64,000 nucleotides of DNA from Dacryopinax spathularia (lineage: Eukaryota; Basidiomycota; Dacrymycetes; Dacrymycetales; Dacrymycetaceae): contig JBBPFI010000001.1 in the NCBI GenBank assembly GCA_037974965.1, positions 1,612,001-1,676,000 on the forward strand, in the 5' to 3' direction. The translations under genes were made by a program, and so were the position numbers. Positions 1-11,757 of this stretch are shown here, piece after piece. Each line of letters opens with the position of its first letter. Position 1 is the first letter of the stretch. The notes beneath the pieces are model-generated. The model was not told the DNA's origin and did no database searches. It saw only the letters and a list, made by a program, of their open reading frames with translations.

Positions 1-288
1 GGCCACCACAAACGCGCAACAGCGATCGGCATGCAACAGTTCATGGGCAACTGCGGGGGCGTCATTGCCGGTCAAATATATGTTTCCTCCGGATCGCCCG
101 ACTACATCGTTGGACACGCGGTCTCGCTGGCGGGGATGGCCTGGGCCGCGTGCGGTTTCTTTGCGATGTACTTGTTGCTAAGGCACCAGAATGCCCGCAA
201 GGATCGATTGACTAAAGAAGAGATGGAGGAGATGGACAGTCAGGCGGTGAAAGGCGACGCGCACTATTCCTTCCGATTTTGCTATTAG
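1..288 (+). CDS. Dal5-type MFS permease, 3' end (partial)
   Basis: The frame is open from base 1 and ends at TAG 286-288, so this is the last ~95 residues of a gene that begins outside the window. It opens with GHHKRATAIGMQQFMGNCGG and continues into IAGQIY and a GHAVSL transmembrane segment. That order matches the penultimate and last membrane segments of fungal anion:cation symporters of the allantoate permease (Dal5) family. The charged tail with KEEMEEMD and a final FR-aromatic end is also typical. The substrate in this family is usually a carboxylate, vitamin or ureide; nothing here identifies which. No intron is seen in the visible part. Confidence 0.8.
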   Translation, partial: GHHKRATAIGMQQFMGNCGGVIAGQIYVSSGSPDYIVGHAVSLAGMAWAACGFFAMYLLLRHQNARKDRLTKEEMEEMDSQAVKGDAHYSFRFCY

Positions 289-1627
289 ACGTCTCGGCTG
301 CCGTAATCTCACGAAGCTGCGTACGTCTTTGTGCCCCATATTGATGACGATCCGATATCTACACGTTATGCTTCTTTACCCGATTGGCTCGAGTTCCTGG
401 CAACTGTTCTTCTTGTCTTCCCATGAATCGTCATGCCGCCATTTCAAATGGCTCGGACCGAACAAACCGACTGCCATTTGAGGACGACGGGTCGCTTTGT
501 TCTTTTCCTTGGCTGGTCGCTTGGCAGAAAATCGACCATGGAATATGTATATCAACATCGCTCTAATAGCTTTACAACACGACTCTCGTACGGCTGGTGA
601 TCCGGTTGGTCCAGACAAGAGCTCGTTATCGTATCGTGGCGGCAACGATCCAAGCCGACGTGATGCCAAGATGCGAGCCGGATACTAGTCCGGAACACAC
701 CCGTCTAGACAAGAAGTTGTTGATGTTGGTGTTTCATGAAAGAGCGTTACATGCTAGGCTTCTTGTGCCTGATCGGGCGAACGAGAAGAGACCACTACGC
801 CACCACCGTGCTCTCGGTTGGCCGGACCGGTTCTGGATTTGCGACAAGCTGCGCCGCAACCATGCGAGTTGGGACCAACATCACCGGAGAAGTAAGTCAA
901 GGAAGAAGCACGGGAAGGTGCGCCTCTCGAGACGCGTCACACGGCGGTACTTCAACGTCCCGAAGCGGCCAGTTTCAGGAGCCTAAGCTTCATCATCGCT
1001 CGGACCAAAAGTCATGCGCCGGGCATCAGGGTCGTGCAAAACCATTTTCCTGGAAGCTTATTGGGCAAACTCTCGCTTGGAAGCGAATGGCCAGGCAGCC
1101 CAAATGCGGGTAACCGCTGAGCTGAGGTTCCGCGTGCGCGTGTCCAGACTAGAAAGATGATCGACGGTGATGAGGTATGCCAAGCGGGGAACGGGCGCTC
1201 GGACCGACCTTCCGGACCCTTTCGCGCCCCTTCCCGCATGGGCACTCGCATTCTTCGCTTTGACCCTTTAGAGTTGCCCGCGGGGTGAAGTCAACGCGGG
1301 TTGCCTTGGCTTTCCTTTTTCGTCCTCTCATTGCGGGGTATTTCCCCGGCTTTCACCCGCAACGCCTATCGCCCCACCCGGGGCCCCTCCCACCTTCCCC
1401 GGTTTCATCGCTGTCCGTCGCGACACATCACTCACCCGTGGGCTGACGCGCCCACGTTCCTGGCCAAGCCCATTGCCCGCATAGGAAAATGTTCACTTCG
1501 CGAACTGATTCTTGACCTTCTCTGGATCCGTGCCCGAAGCGATATAAAGTGGAGAGCTCTACAAGGATGGAGGCGTTCCTGGCGTTGGCACACCCGGCGC
1601 AGTTGCCCCTCCCTTACTTTGCCCACT
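289..1627. other. intergenic region upstream of sugar transporter 1
   Basis: About 1.3 kb with only short overlapping open frames on both strands and no recognisable protein. It probably holds the terminator of the Dal5-type gene and the regulatory region of the transporter at 1628. The last 300 bases are C-rich and lead to a TATA box near 1543. Confidence 0.5.
1543..1549 (+). promoter_or_regulatory. TATA box of sugar transporter 1
   Basis: The string GATATAAAG lies about 80 bases before the ATG at 1628, a usual TATA-to-start spacing in fungi. The tandem paralog has an equally placed TATAAAAA near 5598, which supports both as real core promoters of inducible genes. Confidence 0.5.
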
Positions 1628-3651
1628 ATGTCGTCTGCACACCACGAAAAACCTGAGGACACCTACGTCGAGGATTCCAAGCTCCATGGAAGTGAGCGCG
1701 AGGGTTCCTACACCCATGAGGGCAAGAAGGAGCTGTTCCCAACGGGTCGTCGAATGACCTCGGTCGAGAAACAGGAAGCGCTTAGGTTGGCGGAGATGGC
1801 GGATCCCGGTTACAAGGCCTTCTCCTACCGTGGCTTCATCTTCGCTCTCTATGTCCTTTGCGTCTGCTGCTGCTCCGGTGATAACGGCATGGATCCAACG
1901 GTGATGAGCGCCATCAACTCGATGACCCAGTTCCAGTCATATTTCGGCATCCCCGCTGCATCTGGCGTTCCTAAGACTGGTGAGCTCTCTCTCGGGGACA
2001 GCATCGGTCAATCTGACAGCGCAATTCGCCTAAAGGTATCGTATTTGGTATCTACACTATCGGAAATGTCTGCTCTGTCTTCCCAAATTCATATCTGCCT
2101 GATCGTATTGGTCGCCGCTGGAGCATGTTTGTCGGCAATCTTGTTTTGATGTAAGCCGATTACCTAGTCTCCTTGCCCCGGCTGACGATAGTCTCAGTGT
2201 TGGTGCCATGTTGACTGCCAATGCAAAGAATATGGGAATGTTCATGGGTGGTCGCTTCCTGACCGGTTTGTAATAATTTCTTTTTCTCGGATATTGTGCT
2301 TACTCAGTCACAGGTCTGGGCTGTACTTTCGCTGCCACGAGCGCTAAGTCGTACCTTGCTGAGATTACGGCGCCTTCCTCCCGTGGCCGCTTCATGGGGC
2401 TGCTCAACTCGTTCTACTATGTTGGGCAAATCGTGGCGTCCGGTATCGCTGTTCCCACCGGAAGGTAAGAGCCCTCAGCAAACAGCGGTTCTTCATCGCT
2501 GACAGGGGCCTCTCTACTAGGTACAACAACGAGTGGGCATGGCGTGCGCCGCTCTTCGTTCAGGGCATTCCTGCGCTCCTGAACATCGCTTTCGTCATGT
2601 TCCTTCCTGAGTCACCTCGTTGGCTGTACTCCCGTGGCCATGCCGACAAGGCTGCTCGCATTCTTGCCGACCTTCATTCCCGGGATCGGGACATTAACTC
2701 GCCACTGATTCAGCTCGAGTTGCGCGAGATCGAAGAGGCCATTTCTCTGAACGATGCGACCAAGCACTGGTGGGACTTCCGACCTCTCTTCTGGACCCGC
2801 GCTTCCCGATACCGTATCTATCTCTGTATCATTGTTTCGGTCTATGGACAACTCTCCGGAAATGGTCTCATCACGTACGTGCCTTCCCGCAAATGCCTAA
2901 ATGAGGTAACTCACGGCCGAACAGATACTATCTCACTGTGCTCCTCAACCAAGCTGGTATCACCAGCCCTGACCGTCAACGTGTGCTCAATTTTGTCAAC
3001 TCAATCACCTCCTTCGCTGGTGCACTGAGTGGAACGGCCATCGCCGATCGTGTCGGACGACGCTTCCTTATGCTGTTTGGGTCGTTCTGCTGTGCAGCTG
3101 GGTACGTTGATCCAAATCTGCTGGAGAATGGCGTCTAAGGCCTTGCAGAATGTCTATCGTAGCAGGTTTGCTTTCCACCACTGGACCTCAGACCGTTCAG
3201 CGTGCGAATGCCGGAATCAGCTTCATCTTCCTATTCATGGTCTTCTTTTCCTTCGGCTGGACACCAATCCAGGCACTTTACCCGACCGAAGTCCTCTCCT
3301 TCGAAATGCGGGCGAAGGGTCTTGCATTCCAAACGTTGATCACCCAAGGTGTATCCTGCATCAACACCTTCGCGCTACCTTCTGCACTTGCCGCGCTTAC
3401 CTGGAAGAGTAAGCATCATTGTTGATTGCACTAACCTCACATACTGATTGCGTCCAGCGTACATCATCTTTGCTTGTTGGGATGTTCTCGGCATCGTCAT
3501 CGTCTGGCTGCTCGCTGTGGAGACCAAGCAGCTCACTCTGGAGGAGATGGACGCTGTCTTCGAGAGCGAGAACCCCAAGAAGTTTGCGGAGCAAATGAGC
3601 AAAGAGGCTCGGGAGAGGGTCAAGCGGGAGCGAGAGGGCATCACTGCTTGA
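1628..3651 (+). CDS. MFS sugar transporter (lactose/hexose permease type), copy 1
   Basis: This is a plasma-membrane sugar:proton symporter of the MFS sugar-porter family, closest in motif pattern to fungal lactose permease/hexose transporters. My exon model is 1628-1979, 2036-2150, 2198-2265, 2314-2464, 2521-2874, 2925-3101, 3149-3408 and 3458-3651, giving 556 aa in one clean frame. Landmarks are the cytoplasmic-loop signature DRIGRRWSMF after TM2, SYLAEI before TM5, PESPRWLYSRG at the end of TM6, ADRVGRRF in the second half, and VETKQLTLEEMD after TM12. The intron donor at 2266 (GTTTGT) is weak but needed to keep the frame. The start follows the TATA box by about 80 bases. A tandem paralog lies at 5688-7664. 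The exact sugar cannot be read from sequence. Confidence 0.88.
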
Positions 3652-4346
3652 TTGTGTCATGGAGACACGCGTATCGCGGGTATAGCTGGGCACGAATGAT
3701 GTTATTATTGTATGTTATCAAGGGTAACTCAAAGAATTTGGAGTAAAGGTTAACACCTTTCAGTTGGCGAGAAGGATTGGGGGTAATTCCTCCGCAGCGT
3801 TTCGAAAAAGCGAAGATGGTGTCATGAGAAATGCGACTGTTTTAAGTTAATTGGACTGAGCCTTAGTCAGCCAAAATCGCTTTCTTTGTTCCCTACCAAC
3901 AGATTGGTAATCCAATCTTACGCCCGTCTGCATTCGTGCAACCATAGATCAGACTTCTGAATCCGTAGAGCAGTGGTCCACTGTAGCATGTGGACTATGT
4001 ACTGCCATTCAGGACATCCCGTAGCGCACCCCATCCGCTTGCTTACAGGGGCAGAGTCTACTCCACAGCTTCACTCCGCGATATCATCTGTATCTTGCCC
4101 ATGTCATCTTGCCGTCATTATCGAATCAAGACTCAAAGGCCAGTTGTTGCAAATTGACGCCCAATCGGTCCGAAAGCCTATCGTACATGAATTCGTGCTT
4201 ATGGGCAGAGGCTGGAAATGCTCTTTCTCCCGCACGGTATCATGCCGAGGAATGATAACCATTCACCGAACGATAGCGCATTCACAAACCAGACTGGTAC
4301 ACATGTTGCATCATGTTGATAGGTGACCCCGTGGGGCGGAGGACTA
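3652..4346. other. intergenic region between sugar transporter 1 and the TIR element
   Basis: Holds the 3' flank of transporter 1. No protein family is recognisable in its short frames, and no RNA gene was seen. Confidence 0.5.
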
Positions 4347-4410
4347 TGGAAGCCCTTGGTGGACAGCTTGCTTGGTCGCCTGTTTGGGGGTCCCAGCGGT
4401 CCACACAAAC
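4347..4410 (+). repeat. left terminal inverted repeat of the DNA element
   Basis: The outer 21 bases match the reverse complement of the right end exactly. After a ~12 base insertion relative to the right end, the match resumes with GTTTGGGGGTCCCA against GTTTAGGGGTCCCA. Confidence 0.7.
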
Positions 4411-5254
4411 CCTCCGAGCACTGGTCTTTGTGGACAGGTTCCATGTGCACACTTTCGGCGTTTAGATCTGCCTTTTATCAATTTTTATTGCATTTTAGCG
4501 GGGCTCCGAAATCCACACAGCCACCAGTGTTTGGGCTGGCTACCTTTGGTCGTACTCCGGCCATGGCTTATCATTTTTCCACATATTAGCAGACATTTAT
4601 TGCTCATATGGCTCTTCTTCATCGCTTAAGCATCACACCTCGTTAACATGGCCGGACAAACCAGCAAAGGTTTACTGGCTATGAGCTTATGATAATGCCT
4701 GAAATGCTCCTAACACTTGCTGACCAGTGCTTACAAGGTCATAAGTTCCTCCCTTGGATAATACTAATACACTAAATATCAATCTTGCCACCAAACTCTG
4801 CCTGAAACCTTGATATTTGTAGGAAAATTTGCTATAAGTTCACCATTATTTGATAGGATACCTACTGGTCTGTATTAAGCAACAACATAGCTATATACAG
4901 CCACTGTTATATGAGTCTGGTAGCTTTATATGCTACACCCAGTATTTGCGTTACTGGTTATAATTTGTGCATATCAGGACCAGTAAAGGCTTTCAACTAG
5001 TCAGAATCAAGAACCTTAATAAGAAAGGAGGGAGGTAAGAGAGCATATATATATATAAGGAGGTATTTCAAATAGCTGTTGAAGTCATAAAAAAGGAACA
5101 CTGGTCAAAATTGGGAGGAATAATATTCAAGTGCTTTCCAATAGGCGATATTCTTAATATCATCCCTAACTACTGACAATAAGTAAGTAGCGGGCTTTAA
5201 ACCGGAAGGATTAGGGTCCAACATTCACAGCGGAGCAGGACCCTTTACCTTATC

Positions 5255-5303
5255 TTATCCCCGTCGGTGGGACCCCTAAACAGCTGTCCACCAAGGGCTT
5301 CCA
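5255..5303 (-). repeat. right terminal inverted repeat of the DNA element
   Basis: Read on the minus strand it starts TGGAAGCCCTTGGTGGACAG and continues CTGTTTAGGGGTCCCACC, mirroring the left end at 4347. Confidence 0.7.
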
Positions 5304-5305
5304 TA

Positions 5306-5687
5306 GAGGACCGGTCCGGACTCCGCGACCGCGTCTCGCCGTGCTTCTCAATGCTCCCGCTTTTGGGAGTTCTTGCCCTTAGCAGTGGACTCAATGAGGA
5401 TGAACCGATGGAGAACTCTACGTAACACCCATCTCCGGTTCTTCCGTCTCTCCTTCTCCCAGACGAATTCCGCTCAGTCTACCTCATGAGATACCTCATG
5501 AATATTCGGACCAATCATCCTACGATGATACGGTCTGTTCAGATGCCGACTTGCATGGGCTGCTAGACGGCACGCGATTTAGACTCGGGCAATTGGGTAT
5601 AAAAAGGCAGCGACTCGTCCTTAAGATGAGCTTGCGGTGCGGAAGCCGTCTCATCCGCGAGATCTTGTAGTCGCTTTTCTGGCCGTC
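5306..5687. other. promoter region of sugar transporter 2
   Basis: GC-rich host sequence between the transposon and the second transporter. It contains an ACCAATCAT (CCAAT-type) string near 5510 and a TATAAAAA at 5598-5605, about 85 bases before the ATG at 5688. Confidence 0.5.
5598..5605 (+). promoter_or_regulatory. TATA box of sugar transporter 2
   Basis: TATAAAAA about 85 bases upstream of the ATG at 5688; position parallels the TATA box of the upstream paralog. Confidence 0.55.
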
Positions 5688-7664
5688 ATGTCTGCGAGTC
5701 AACGAGCCTCTGATGTCTACAACGAGGAGTTCAAGTTGGACGTCGACCGGGAGGGATCAACGGAAGAGAATCGCGACAAGAATGTCTTTCCTTCGCGCAT
5801 GTCAGCCGTGGAAAAGCAAGAGGCCCTGCGGTTGGCCGAGCTGGCGGACCCAGGTATCCCGTTCTTTTCGATCCGCGGTCTCCAGTTTCTGCTCTTGATT
5901 CTATGCATCTGCTGCTGCTCTGGCGACAATGGCTTGGACGGCACAACCATGAGCGCCATTAACTCAATGACGCAATGGCAACAGTACTTCGGCATCACAT
6001 CGACGGCTGGTGTGCCCAAGACAGGTGGGTATCTTTATACCGTGCACAAAGCTATCTACCCACGCATGCCCAGGCATCCTGTTCGGGATGTATACCATCG
6101 GGAGTGTCGCATCGGTTATCCCCAATGCATATCTTCCGGATCTCATTGGCCGTCGCTGGAGTATGTTCATCGGCAACATTATCCTCATGTCTGTGTCGCA
6201 CCAATACCGATTTGCACCAAACTGACACCCTTAAAAGTGTTGGATCCATGCTCACCGCCAATGCGACAAGCATGAGCATGTTCATGGGAGGTCGCTGCCT
6301 GACTGGCCTTGGCTGCACATTTGCCGCCACGTCAGCCAAATCATACCTCGCTGAGGTCACCTCCCCCGCTATCAGAGGTCGCTGTATTGGCGTTTTCAAC
6401 TCCTTCTACTACGTGGGCCAGATCCTTGCGTCAGGCATAGCCGTACCGACCGGGAGGTGAGTGGCAGAAATCAGGTGCGAAGCAGTCATCTAACCACGGA
6501 CCGCCTGGTTAGGTATAATAACGACTGGGCTTGGCGGGCTCCGATGTTCGTGCAAGGTCTCCCGCCTCTCCTCAACGTGCTCTTCGTCATGCTCCTGCCG
6601 GAGTCGCCCCGCTGGCTGTACTCGCGTGGATACACCGAGAGAGCGCGACAAGTCCTCGCCAACCTCCATTCACGAGACCGTGATGTCAACTCTCCGCTCA
6701 TCCAACTGGAACTGCGCGAGATCGAGGAATCTATCTCGTTGATGGATGCAAACAAGATTTGGTGGGATTTCAGGCCACTGTTCCGGGATCGGGCAAGCAG
6801 GTACAGGATCGGCATGTGTGTAAGTCAACCATTTTCCCGCCCACTTGTCGAATCAAACTCTCAATGTCCTCAAAGATCATCACGGCAATCTTCGGACAGT
6901 TTGCGGGGAATGGGTTGATGTAAGTCGCCCTGTGGAGGCGTCGCATCATCGTTGTGGAACGTGTGCTAATCGCGTGCAGTACATACTATCTCACCGTTCT
7001 GCTCAATCTTGCCGGAATTACGTCTCCCGACCGCCAGCGCGTCTTGAACTTCGTCAACTCCATCACTTCCTTCATCGGAGCGCTGACTGGATCCGCCATT
7101 GCGGACCATGTAGGAAGACGGTTCCTCATGCTATTCGGTGCCTTCATGTCTTCAACGGGCATGGCTGTGGTGGCGGGCCTGTTGTGTACAACGGGACCTC
7201 AAACTGTGGCCCGCGCAAACGCAGGCATCAGCTTCATCTTCCTGTTCATGGTGTTCTTTTCCATGGGCTGGACGCCGATGCAAGCTATCTACCCGTCCGA
7301 GGTCTTGTCGTTCGAGATGCGTGTGAAAGGGCTCGCTCTTCAGGGACTTCTAGTTCAAGGCATCTCGTGCATCAACACGTTCGCTCTGCCCACAGCATTG
7401 ACAACGCTTCAATGGAAGAGTATGTAGACCTTCCTCTTTTCTTGACTCCGCTGATCAACTATATTCCTAGTCTACATCTTCTTCGCCTGCTTCAACGCGC
7501 TCGGCTTCGTGGTGATCTGGCTGTTCACGGTAGAAACCAAGCAGCTCACGCTGGAAGAGATGGACGGCGTGTTCGCCAGTGAGAACCCACGCAAGATGGC
7601 TGCTCTCGCAAATAAGGAGGCGAGAAAGCGTGCCAAGGAAGAGCGCGCGGCGCGTAACGCGTGA
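5688..7664 (+). CDS. MFS sugar transporter (lactose/hexose permease type), copy 2
   Basis: Tandem paralog of the gene at 1628, with the same fold and motifs: a shared EKQEALRLAE segment in the N-terminal cytosolic region, DLIGRRWSMF, SYLAEV, PESPRWLYSRG, ADHVGRRF and VETKQLTLEEMD, ending RAARNA at TGA 7662-7664. I infer six introns, beginning near 6025, 6190, 6456, 6820, 6919 and 7420. Four correspond to introns of copy 1 (one shifted by about one codon). Two introns of copy 1 (after LTG and in the TM region at FGAFMSSTG) are absent, and an extra one interrupts the segment RIGMC/IITAIFG. The protein is about 550 aa and is predicted to be a plasma-membrane sugar:H+ symporter. The pair probably arose by an old local duplication and may differ in affinity or substrate. 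Confidence 0.87.
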
Positions 7665-7976
7665 GATCGCCGAATCTGGCCATACACCTTTAGGGAGTGA
7701 AGGTGGAGGTTCATCTTATGGAGCATTTGATCACGGGATGTATTCGTCATATAGGAGATAAGGAAGGTCTTGCTTTGCTGTCCACGCACGAGCTTGTCGC
7801 ATAGGCGGGTTGCCGGTCCAACAGGGGGATGACCATGTGATATGTGGGAAGCCAAGCGAAGAACGCGGAATTCACAAGCCTCGCTGCGACATAGCCACTT
7901 ACCCCAGAAGCTCTCCAGCTCCTCCAACACCGTTGGCATTGGCCGCACAGTCGACGCTCTGCTCGTACTACTGACA
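7665..7976. other. intergenic region after sugar transporter 2
   Basis: 312 bases holding the transporter terminator and the 5' region of the gene at 7977; no further gene seen. Confidence 0.4.
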
Positions 7977-9283
7977 ATGATTCACTCATCTCCTCCACCA
8001 CATCCTGATCCTGCGACAGCAGCGGGACCTAGTACAGTGCCATTTCCCCGTGGTTCTGAACTCAGCTTGCTGGTGGGCGCACAAGACGATTACAGCGGTC
8101 ACACTCGGCCTAGGTTAGAAAGCTGGAGGCGAGCGAGCGCATTGGAGGTTCATGAGCTCGTATATGGATCGTATAATGCAGGACAGAGCGGAGCGGCTGT
8201 CAATGGGGATGCGGAGAAGGCTGCTCAAGAGTTCAGGGAAAGGGTGGAGAGGCTGTATGAGACGGACGCAGGTACGTTTATCATCCACCCAAGCGCATAT
8301 AGCTTGCTCATGCAACGACCATTACAGTCTACGAGAACCCCTTGATTACCGCGGACGGACGTATGCTTATCACGTCACTCTACGCCTTGACCCACAAACT
8401 ATCTGGCCTTGGTCTGCCCCGTCTATCCAGCCTTCTCTCACCGCCCACACAAGCACAAGCCTCGAAGACATTTCCCCTTCTCCGAGTCTGGTCCGAAGTG
8501 CTGGAAACCTGCGAATCAGAGTCCTTTGATGGCGCAAGAACGGCAATGCTCGAGCAAACATTGCATTTCCTCGTATTACCAGAACTGCACACCTCGGCTG
8601 GTCAACCGAGCTCAACTGATAGTCTCATTCGGAATCAGCGCGATAGTGCGAGCACGGCCAGTCTTCTGAGCACGGCTGCTGCGCTTGGTCAGGCTCCTAT
8701 CCCACCCCCTCAACTCAAACTTTCGTGGTTCTGGGGAGGGAGAGGCGAGGAAAGGATTGTACCCAGCCCCTTGCACTTCCAGCTTCACGTCATGACAAGA
8801 CTGCAGTTCAACGAACGTGGCAGGATCGCTCGCCACCGAGACTTCTGGGGTAAGCGCCGCGCCCATTATCCCCCATACGTTCATGTATTGATACTGTGGG
8901 CAGACCTTCGCGATCTCATAGAAGCCGTTGTTCCTTTCTCGGCCGTATTAGGATGGTTCGGCAGACGGCTTCTGGCCTACTACCTCCTCTCAATCGCCTG
9001 GATATTCTCACTCGTACCGTCTCTTCCGCCACGCATGTTCCCATCCATGCCTTCCCACCCTTCGCACACTGGACTGCCGACGTCTGTCTCTCATACAAGA
9101 ACGTCCACTTGGACGGGCTTCGGTCCTGGCGAGAGCTCGCCCATTCTCCGAACTACCATCCCAATGACCAGGGAGCAAGAAGGCGTCGTGGCTGGCGGGC
9201 TTGGCTTGAGTATAGGAAGCGGGTTCTCGCGGGGAGACGGGGCAGGACAGGCACCGGACACGGATACGGACTCGATGTATTGA
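7977..9283 (+). CDS. uncharacterised protein, possible NTF2/SnoaL-like domain with C-terminal membrane segment
   Basis: Three exons (7977-8271, 8328-8849, 8904-9283) give 398 aa; introns are 56 and 54 nt with GTACGT and GTAAGC donors. The centre reads VYENPLITADGR, then LKLSWFWGG and LQFNERGRIARHRDFWDLRD. This pattern (an aromatic-Glu-Asn-Pro entry, then strand pairs ending in arm residues, H and W before a D-L-R helix) resembles the NTF2/SnoaL-like cone fold and DUF2358-like proteins. A hydrophobic stretch LLAYYLLSIAWIFSLVP near residue 285 could anchor it in a membrane. The C-terminal ~90 residues are Ser/Thr/Pro/Gly-rich and disordered. I do not recognise a named homolog; the fold assignment is inference. 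Confidence 0.65.
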
Positions 9284-9715
9284 GCAGGCGACGACTTCGC
9301 TCTTGTACTGTTTCCTTTGTTTGAGTTGTAACGCTCTGGCTGTGTAACCTAACTAGCGTGCTCATGATGTATCCATAAGTTACTGTAATATGGAACGTAA
9401 ATTCCCCCTTTGATGGACAGCTTTCGAAGTTCCTGGCTCAGAATCCGGTTTATTATTGCGGTCGTTTACAATCAAGTCTTGCTATATTGCGGTCGGTTAC
9501 AGTCGCGACGAGAGCTGCAACGCACGTGTTTTGCCCAGTACTCGTCCGCACATGAAATTCCACAAGTTCATGACGTTGTTTGCCCCAGACGGGTGTAAGG
9601 GTCTTGTATATATTGCACCGTTCTCTTTGATGCTCCTATTCGAGGGCTCTAAAGCTCCTTTTCTTCAGCATAATACCCTATCTACACGCTTGATCTCTCT
9701 CGACCATGGACTGGG
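9284..9715. other. intergenic region upstream of the MBOAT acyltransferase gene
   Basis: 432 bases between two plus-strand genes. A GTATATAT string near 9605 is a possible TATA element for the gene at 9716. Nothing else recognised. Confidence 0.4.
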
Positions 9716-11757
9716 TTGCCAACAAACTGACGGGCGTAACGGGTGCACCCGTGGACCAGATCAAGGTACGCTGTGCAATACGTTCTTCACGGCCGGATGG
9801 GTGCTAAGAGGTAGTGAACCAGGTGTTCATGTTCTTCGTCCTCAACTACCCGCTCGGCCATCTCTACATACGACTGCCGAACAACTACCCCTCTTTACGA
9901 CACATATTCAGCGTTGTCGTGTCACTATATGCGCTCGTCGAGCTGAACCTATACAAGGGCATTGCCCATGAACTCTTCAGTATCCTTGGCGTTTGGCTGC
10001 TCCTACCATGGAAGAACAAGTATATGCCCTGGACAGTATTCTTGTATGCCTACGATTTTCGTGCCTTGGAGTTCACGCTAACGATTCGTCCAGCTTCAGC
10101 ATGGGACATCTCATGTACAAGTGAGTACACCAAGCCGTATCATCTCGCCCATCTGAACCGTGCACCAGTCATCTATACCGGATCTGGTTCAACCTCTCGG
10201 TTGATAACTTCGACATCACATTCAGCCAGATGGTGCTGGTCATGAAGATCACAACCCTAGCTTGGAGTATCCATGACGGACGGCAACCAGAAGTGGTATG
10301 TGGCATTCCGAGTCATAGACGCACGGGCTAATTCTGGGCCAGCTCCTGGACAAGCAGCAAAAGGAGAGCAGGGCGACCGAGTTCCCGTCTTTCTTGGAGT
10401 ATCTCGGATACTGGTGAGCTTCCTTACTCCCTTGAAATCGACGTCATATAACAGTGAACTAGCTTCTACTTCCCTGGCTTCCTCGTTGGTCCAGCTTGCG
10501 ACTTCACGACTTACCGCTCTCTCGTCGTTGGTACCTTGTATACACCTCGGGATGGGAAACCCATTAAAGCGGCTACTGTCCTTGAAGGCCGGAAACGTGC
10601 CGCATACTTACATATGGGGACTGGGGCGCTGGGGATCGCGATCTGGCTCACATGTGGACCGAAGATCAACTACTTCCAAGTGATGCAACCAGGCTGGGAG
10701 AAACAGTCTTTCATCAAGAGGTAAGCTCACGTATGTTTTTCTCAAGCAGAAACTGACACGACCTGTAGGGTGATTCTTGTACAGCTCATGGGCATCATCC
10801 AGCGGACCAAATACTACGGAGCTTGGAAACTTGCCGAAGGCTCTGCAATCCTCACTGGACTCGGGTTCAACGGCTACGGCCCTGATGGCAAGACGCTCTG
10901 GAACCGAGCCACCAACGTGAATATCTGGAAGGTCGAGTTTGCCCCGAACTTCAAGATCCTGCTCGATAACTGGAATGTCAACACCAACGTCTGGCTCAGA
11001 AATTGTATCTACAAGCGCGTGACACCGAGAGGCAAGAAGCCTGGATTCAGGAGTAGCATGCTGACGTTCCTCGTGAGCGCATTCTGGGTACGTGCTACCA
11101 GTTTCGTGCATGACCGTCTCTGACTGCGGGATATCACAGCACGGGAGCGAGTCTGGTTATTACCTCACTTTCGTCCAAGCCGGCTTCGTTTCGACCGTCG
11201 CACGGCTAATGCGCACCTGCGTTCGGCCGTTCTTCCTCCCACCAATCCTGGACCCGAAAGCACCCCTATCTGCGGCTACAACAGAACCACCAACCCGAGT
11301 GGCTACACCCGCCCCGTCCGAGGGAGTTTCTCCCATTCCCGGAGCATCTGTACCCGGTGCTCCGAGCCCGGCTAAGACGAATCCGCCTGATCCTCCCCAA
11401 ACCCTGGCAAAGCAGATCTACGACGTGTTGGGCATAATCGTCACTGCCATGGAGCTCAACTACTGCGTGGCACCGTTCATCCTCTTAAAGGCTGGCGACT
11501 CGCTCATAGGATGGAGCAAGATGAGCTGGTACGGAACATGGATGACATTCGTGCCGCTTGCTTTCTTCCAGCTTGGTGGCAAGGCGTTCCTGCTGGGCAA
11601 GCTCAAGCAGCGAGCAGAGAGGGAGAAGAAGCGGATCGAGAGGCTAGAGAATGTCCCGGGGGTCGTTATCTCACCGCCGAGCCCGTTGACGTTGAAGGCG
11701 GACAGAGTTACGGATTTCGCAGACCAGGCATGGACCAAGACACCGAAGTTGGAGTAA
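9716..11757 (+). CDS. ALE1: MBOAT lysophospholipid acyltransferase, Ale1/Lpt1 type
   Basis: Membrane-bound O-acyltransferase that reacylates lysophospholipids in the Lands cycle at the ER. The spliced frame starts MDWVANKLTGVTGAPVDQIK. It then gives several membrane segments (VFMFFVLNYPLGHLY, the SMGHLMYN and ITFSQMVLVMKI segments), the family signature LGYCFYFPGFLVGPACDF, WNVNTNVWLRNCIY, and FWHGSESGYYLTF. The last contains the conserved His taken as catalytic in MBOATs; it is joined across an intron that starts after FW near 11087. I see about seven introns of 45-65 nt, among them after QIK (9766), VFL (10044), MYN (10120) and SFIKR (10721). A Pro/Ala-rich loop separates the last catalytic block from two final membrane segments. 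Sterol or wax acyltransferases were considered, but the WNV and GPACDF motifs fit Ale1. Confidence 0.88.

Larger units (their letters stand above)
4347..5303. mobile_element. 957 bp non-autonomous DNA transposon (MITE-like) with TIRs and TA duplication
   Basis: The left end begins TGGAAGCCCTTGGTGGACAG and the right end is its reverse complement (ending at 5303). A second matching block, GGGGTCCCA type, lies further in on both sides, so the inverted repeats span roughly 45-60 bp with one small gap. Both ends are flanked by TA (4345-4346 and 5304-5305), the target duplication typical of Tc1/mariner-like elements. The interior is clearly AT-rich compared with the host genes around it and holds no transposase-like frame. 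This suits a non-autonomous derivative. The superfamily is inferred from the TA duplication only. Confidence 0.7.

Noticed and set aside
9716-11757. Wax synthase or sterol O-acyltransferase
   Set aside because: The LGYCFYFPGFLVGPACDF, WNVNTNVWLR and HGSESGYYLTF blocks fit the Ale1/LPCAT branch of MBOATs, not the sterol acyltransferase branch.
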